Shown here piece by piece: positions 52,342-53,769 of a stretch of DNA of 53,769 nucleotides. A program made the position numbers and the translations under genes. Source of the stretch: Streptomyces rochei (GTDB lineage: Bacteria; Actinomycetota; Actinomycetes; Streptomycetales; Streptomycetaceae); contig MUMD01000014.1 of NCBI GenBank assembly GCA_002155895.1, positions 1 to 53,769 on the forward strand, read 5' to 3'. Below the pieces are notes generated by a model that had not been told where the DNA came from, ran no database searches, and saw only the letters and a program-made list of their open reading frames with translations. How positions within the stretch are numbered: position 1 is the first letter of the stretch; each line of letters starts with the position of its first letter.

Positions 52342-53414
52342 CTCTGACCTACCTGGACCTCAGCGAGGAACAGCAGGACCTGCTGCGGGACCTGTCGTTC
52401 GACGGGCACCACCTCGTCACCGGACCGCCCGGTTCCGGCAAGAGCGTGCTCGCGGCCCAGCGCGCCGCCCTGCTCGCCCTCACCGGAGCCCGGGTCCACC
52501 TGCTCACCCGGTCCAACCTGCTGCGCCAGACCCTCGCCGTCCACGGCGGCGTCGAGGTGGGCACCGTACACGCGTGGATCCACGCCTGGCACCGGGCTCG
52601 CACCGGAGAGCCCGCGCCGCGAGCCGCCGAGAACTGGTTCGACTGGCCCGAACTGTTCACGCTGGCCGCCGTGGACGAGCGCACCGAGCCGTCCGCCCTG
52701 GTGGTGGACGAGGGACAGGACCTGCCCCAGCCCTTCTACCGGCTCTGCCGCCTGCTCGGTGTGTCCGTCACCGTCTTCGCCGACGAATGCCAGCGCATCA
52801 CCGACACCCAGTCCACACTCGACGAGATCAGCGCCGCCCTGGGCGACTGCGCACGCCACCAGCTCACCCGCCAGCACCGCACGACTCGGCCCATCGCGGC
52901 GCTGGCCGCTCGTTTCCACACCGGTGGCACGGCACCGGTCCTGCCCGCCCGCACGGGACCCGCTCCCCGGCTTCGGCGGTACGCCGACCAGCGCGCCCTG
53001 GTCTCACAGCTCGTCGGCCACGCAGAACGGCACCCGCAGCACACCATCGGCGTGATCCTGCGCACGACACGGCAGCAGCTCTCCCTGTACGAGCATCTGG
53101 AGCGCACCGCGCCCCGCCTGCGCTCCCAGGTGTACGTCGGCGCCGCGGCCGAGGGCCGCCACCGCACCCTTGACCTGCGGCGGCCCGGAATCCGCGTCAT
53201 CAGCCGGGCCAGCGCCAAAGGGCTGGAGTTCGACAGCGTCTTCGTGCCCGACGTGCACACCGACAGCGGCGACCCGGGAGCGGCCGCGCTGAGGATGACG
53301 TACTACGTGCTCCTCACCCGGGCCCGGGAAGAGGTCCACCTCGGGTACGAAGGGGACCGGGAGCCGCCGCCGGTCGCCGGCATCCCCGACGACCTGCTGC
53401 TCCGCGCCGTATAA
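52338..53414 (+). CDS. SF1/UvrD-like helicase domain protein
   Basis: Protein of 358 residues with superfamily 1 motifs: Walker A GPPGSGKSVLAA (29-40), motif II VVDEGQDLPQP, motif III-like FADECQRI, motif IV-like RQHRTTRPIA, and motifs V-VI in KGLEFDSVFVPD and YYVLLTRAREE. It is short for UvrD and lacks the 1B/2B insert domains, so it may not unwind alone. It is coupled to drmB by GTGA. Canonical DISARM has a phospholipase D-like drmC here instead. This gene may replace or precede drmC. Confidence 0.85.
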   Translation: MTLTYLDLSEEQQDLLRDLSFDGHHLVTGPPGSGKSVLAAQRAALLALTGARVHLLTRSNLLRQTLAVHGGVEVGTVHAWIHAWHRARTGEPAPRAAENWFDWPELFTLAAVDERTEPSALVVDEGQDLPQPFYRLCRLLGVSVTVFADECQRITDTQSTLDEISAALGDCARHQLTRQHRTTRPIAALAARFHTGGTAPVLPARTGPAPRLRRYADQRALVSQLVGHAERHPQHTIGVILRTTRQQLSLYEHLERTAPRLRSQVYVGAAAEGRHRTLDLRRPGIRVISRASAKGLEFDSVFVPDVHTDSGDPGAAALRMTYYVLLTRAREEVHLGYEGDREPPPVAGIPDDLLLRAV

Positions 53415-53440
53415 GACACTTCGAACCAGCTGAAGTTCCG

Positions 53441-53455
53441 CACGGGCCGCCCGTG
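53441..53455. terminator. Small hairpin after the SF1 helicase gene
   Basis: CACGGG (53441-53446) pairs with CCCGTG (53450-53455) around CCG, 27 nt after the stop and 30 nt before the next start. It is a weak candidate attenuator or terminator. Confidence 0.35.
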
Positions 53456-53484
53456 ACGGGCTGAGAAGACAAGGAGCCACCCGG

Positions 53485-53769
53485 GTGCGCCCCACTCTCG
53501 CCGCCGAACAGGTCGGGGACAGCCTCACCCAGTACCTGACCACCACCTTCGCCCTCGCGGACGAGGGGGAACGGCGTGCGCTGGAGGACTTCCTGCGCGA
53601 CGAGCAGGACGGCATCTTCCGTGGCCCGTACCTGCGGATCCGTACCCCCTTCAAACCGGCGGGGGACGCCTGGAAGTCGGCTCTTGCCTGGGTACCCGAC
53701 GGCTTCGAGCCCTACCGGCACCAGGCACAGGCATGGCAGCGGCTGTCCACCCTGCGCGGTCCCGCCCGG
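53485..53769 (+). CDS. DEAD/DEAH-box helicase, N-terminus only (runs off window)
   Basis: Only the first 95 codons are present. The frame starts at GTG 53485 with AAGGAG 9 nt upstream and stays open to the end. The residues include TQYLTTTFALADEGERRAL, IFRGPYLRIRTPFKP and FEPYRHQAQAWQRLS, the last resembling the Q-motif that precedes Walker A in Lhr/YprA-type and DUF1998 helicases. No ATPase motif is visible yet. It is probably part of the drmA-drmB-SF1 transcript and may be a second large helicase of the same system. Confidence 0.65.
   Translation, partial: MRPTLAAEQVGDSLTQYLTTTFALADEGERRALEDFLRDEQDGIFRGPYLRIRTPFKPAGDAWKSALAWVPDGFEPYRHQAQAWQRLSTLRGPAR

Overview
The window is chromosomal DNA of a Streptomyces or a close relative. 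The evidence is the very high GC, GTG starts, runs of GTGA/ATGA translational coupling, actinobacterial genes such as cutRS, DUF4193, DUF3093, DUF3710 and DUF3159, and a typical XRE/DUF397/ATP-binding trio. I saw no tRNA, rRNA, CRISPR array, integrase or transposase.

Region 1 (1-18141) is conserved housekeeping chromosome. It holds cutR-cutS, a DUF4193 zinc-ribbon protein, a DUF3093 membrane protein, a hotdog thioesterase coupled to dut and DUF3710, an ABC ATPase, kdpD-kdpE without kdpABC, an OB-fold protein, DUF3159, two TrkA-type proteins, an APC permease and a TrmA/RlmD-type RNA methyltransferase. A 41-residue membrane protein with a strong ribosome binding site lies between trkA and the permease gene. 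A 58-bp perfect palindrome separates the DUF3159 gene from trkA.

Region 2 (about 18085-25268) looks like a small integrated island. The last 41 bp of the RNA methyltransferase repeat region recur at 25228-25268 with one mismatch, inside a 69-nt leftover of a second methyltransferase 3' end. Just inside each end is the same paired motif, TGACGCTC-N3-TGACGCTC, as expected for integrase arm sites, but no integrase lies between. The cargo is a ribbon-helix-helix/Doc toxin-antitoxin pair and a minus-strand operon: XRE regulator, TIR protein, P-loop ATPase with Arg in place of the Walker A Lys, SPFH-like membrane protein, and a small membrane protein. Three of these proteins share short Gly/Val-rich strand motifs. 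The operon may be an undescribed TIR-based conflict system.

Region 3 (25752-53769, running off the right edge) is a defence island. A nuclease-methyltransferase fusion comes first, with its catalytic NPPY motif altered to NPPD. An intact Hanks-type kinase follows, then a DISARM class 1-like pair: drmD-type SNF2 ATPase and a very large drmMI-type methyltransferase. About 8.2 kb further on are drmA- and drmB-type genes, coupled to an SF1 helicase-like gene and followed by the start of another DEAD-box helicase gene. The interval between the two DISARM halves carries a whiJ-like XRE/DUF397 plus ATP-binding module, a membrane protein, a DUF262-DUF3696 ATPase-unknown operon, and a sigma-70 factor gene divergent from drmA. 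A drmC phospholipase gene is not present in the window. The island therefore looks like an expanded DISARM with its own transcription factor and kinase, next to a separate mobile TIR island.
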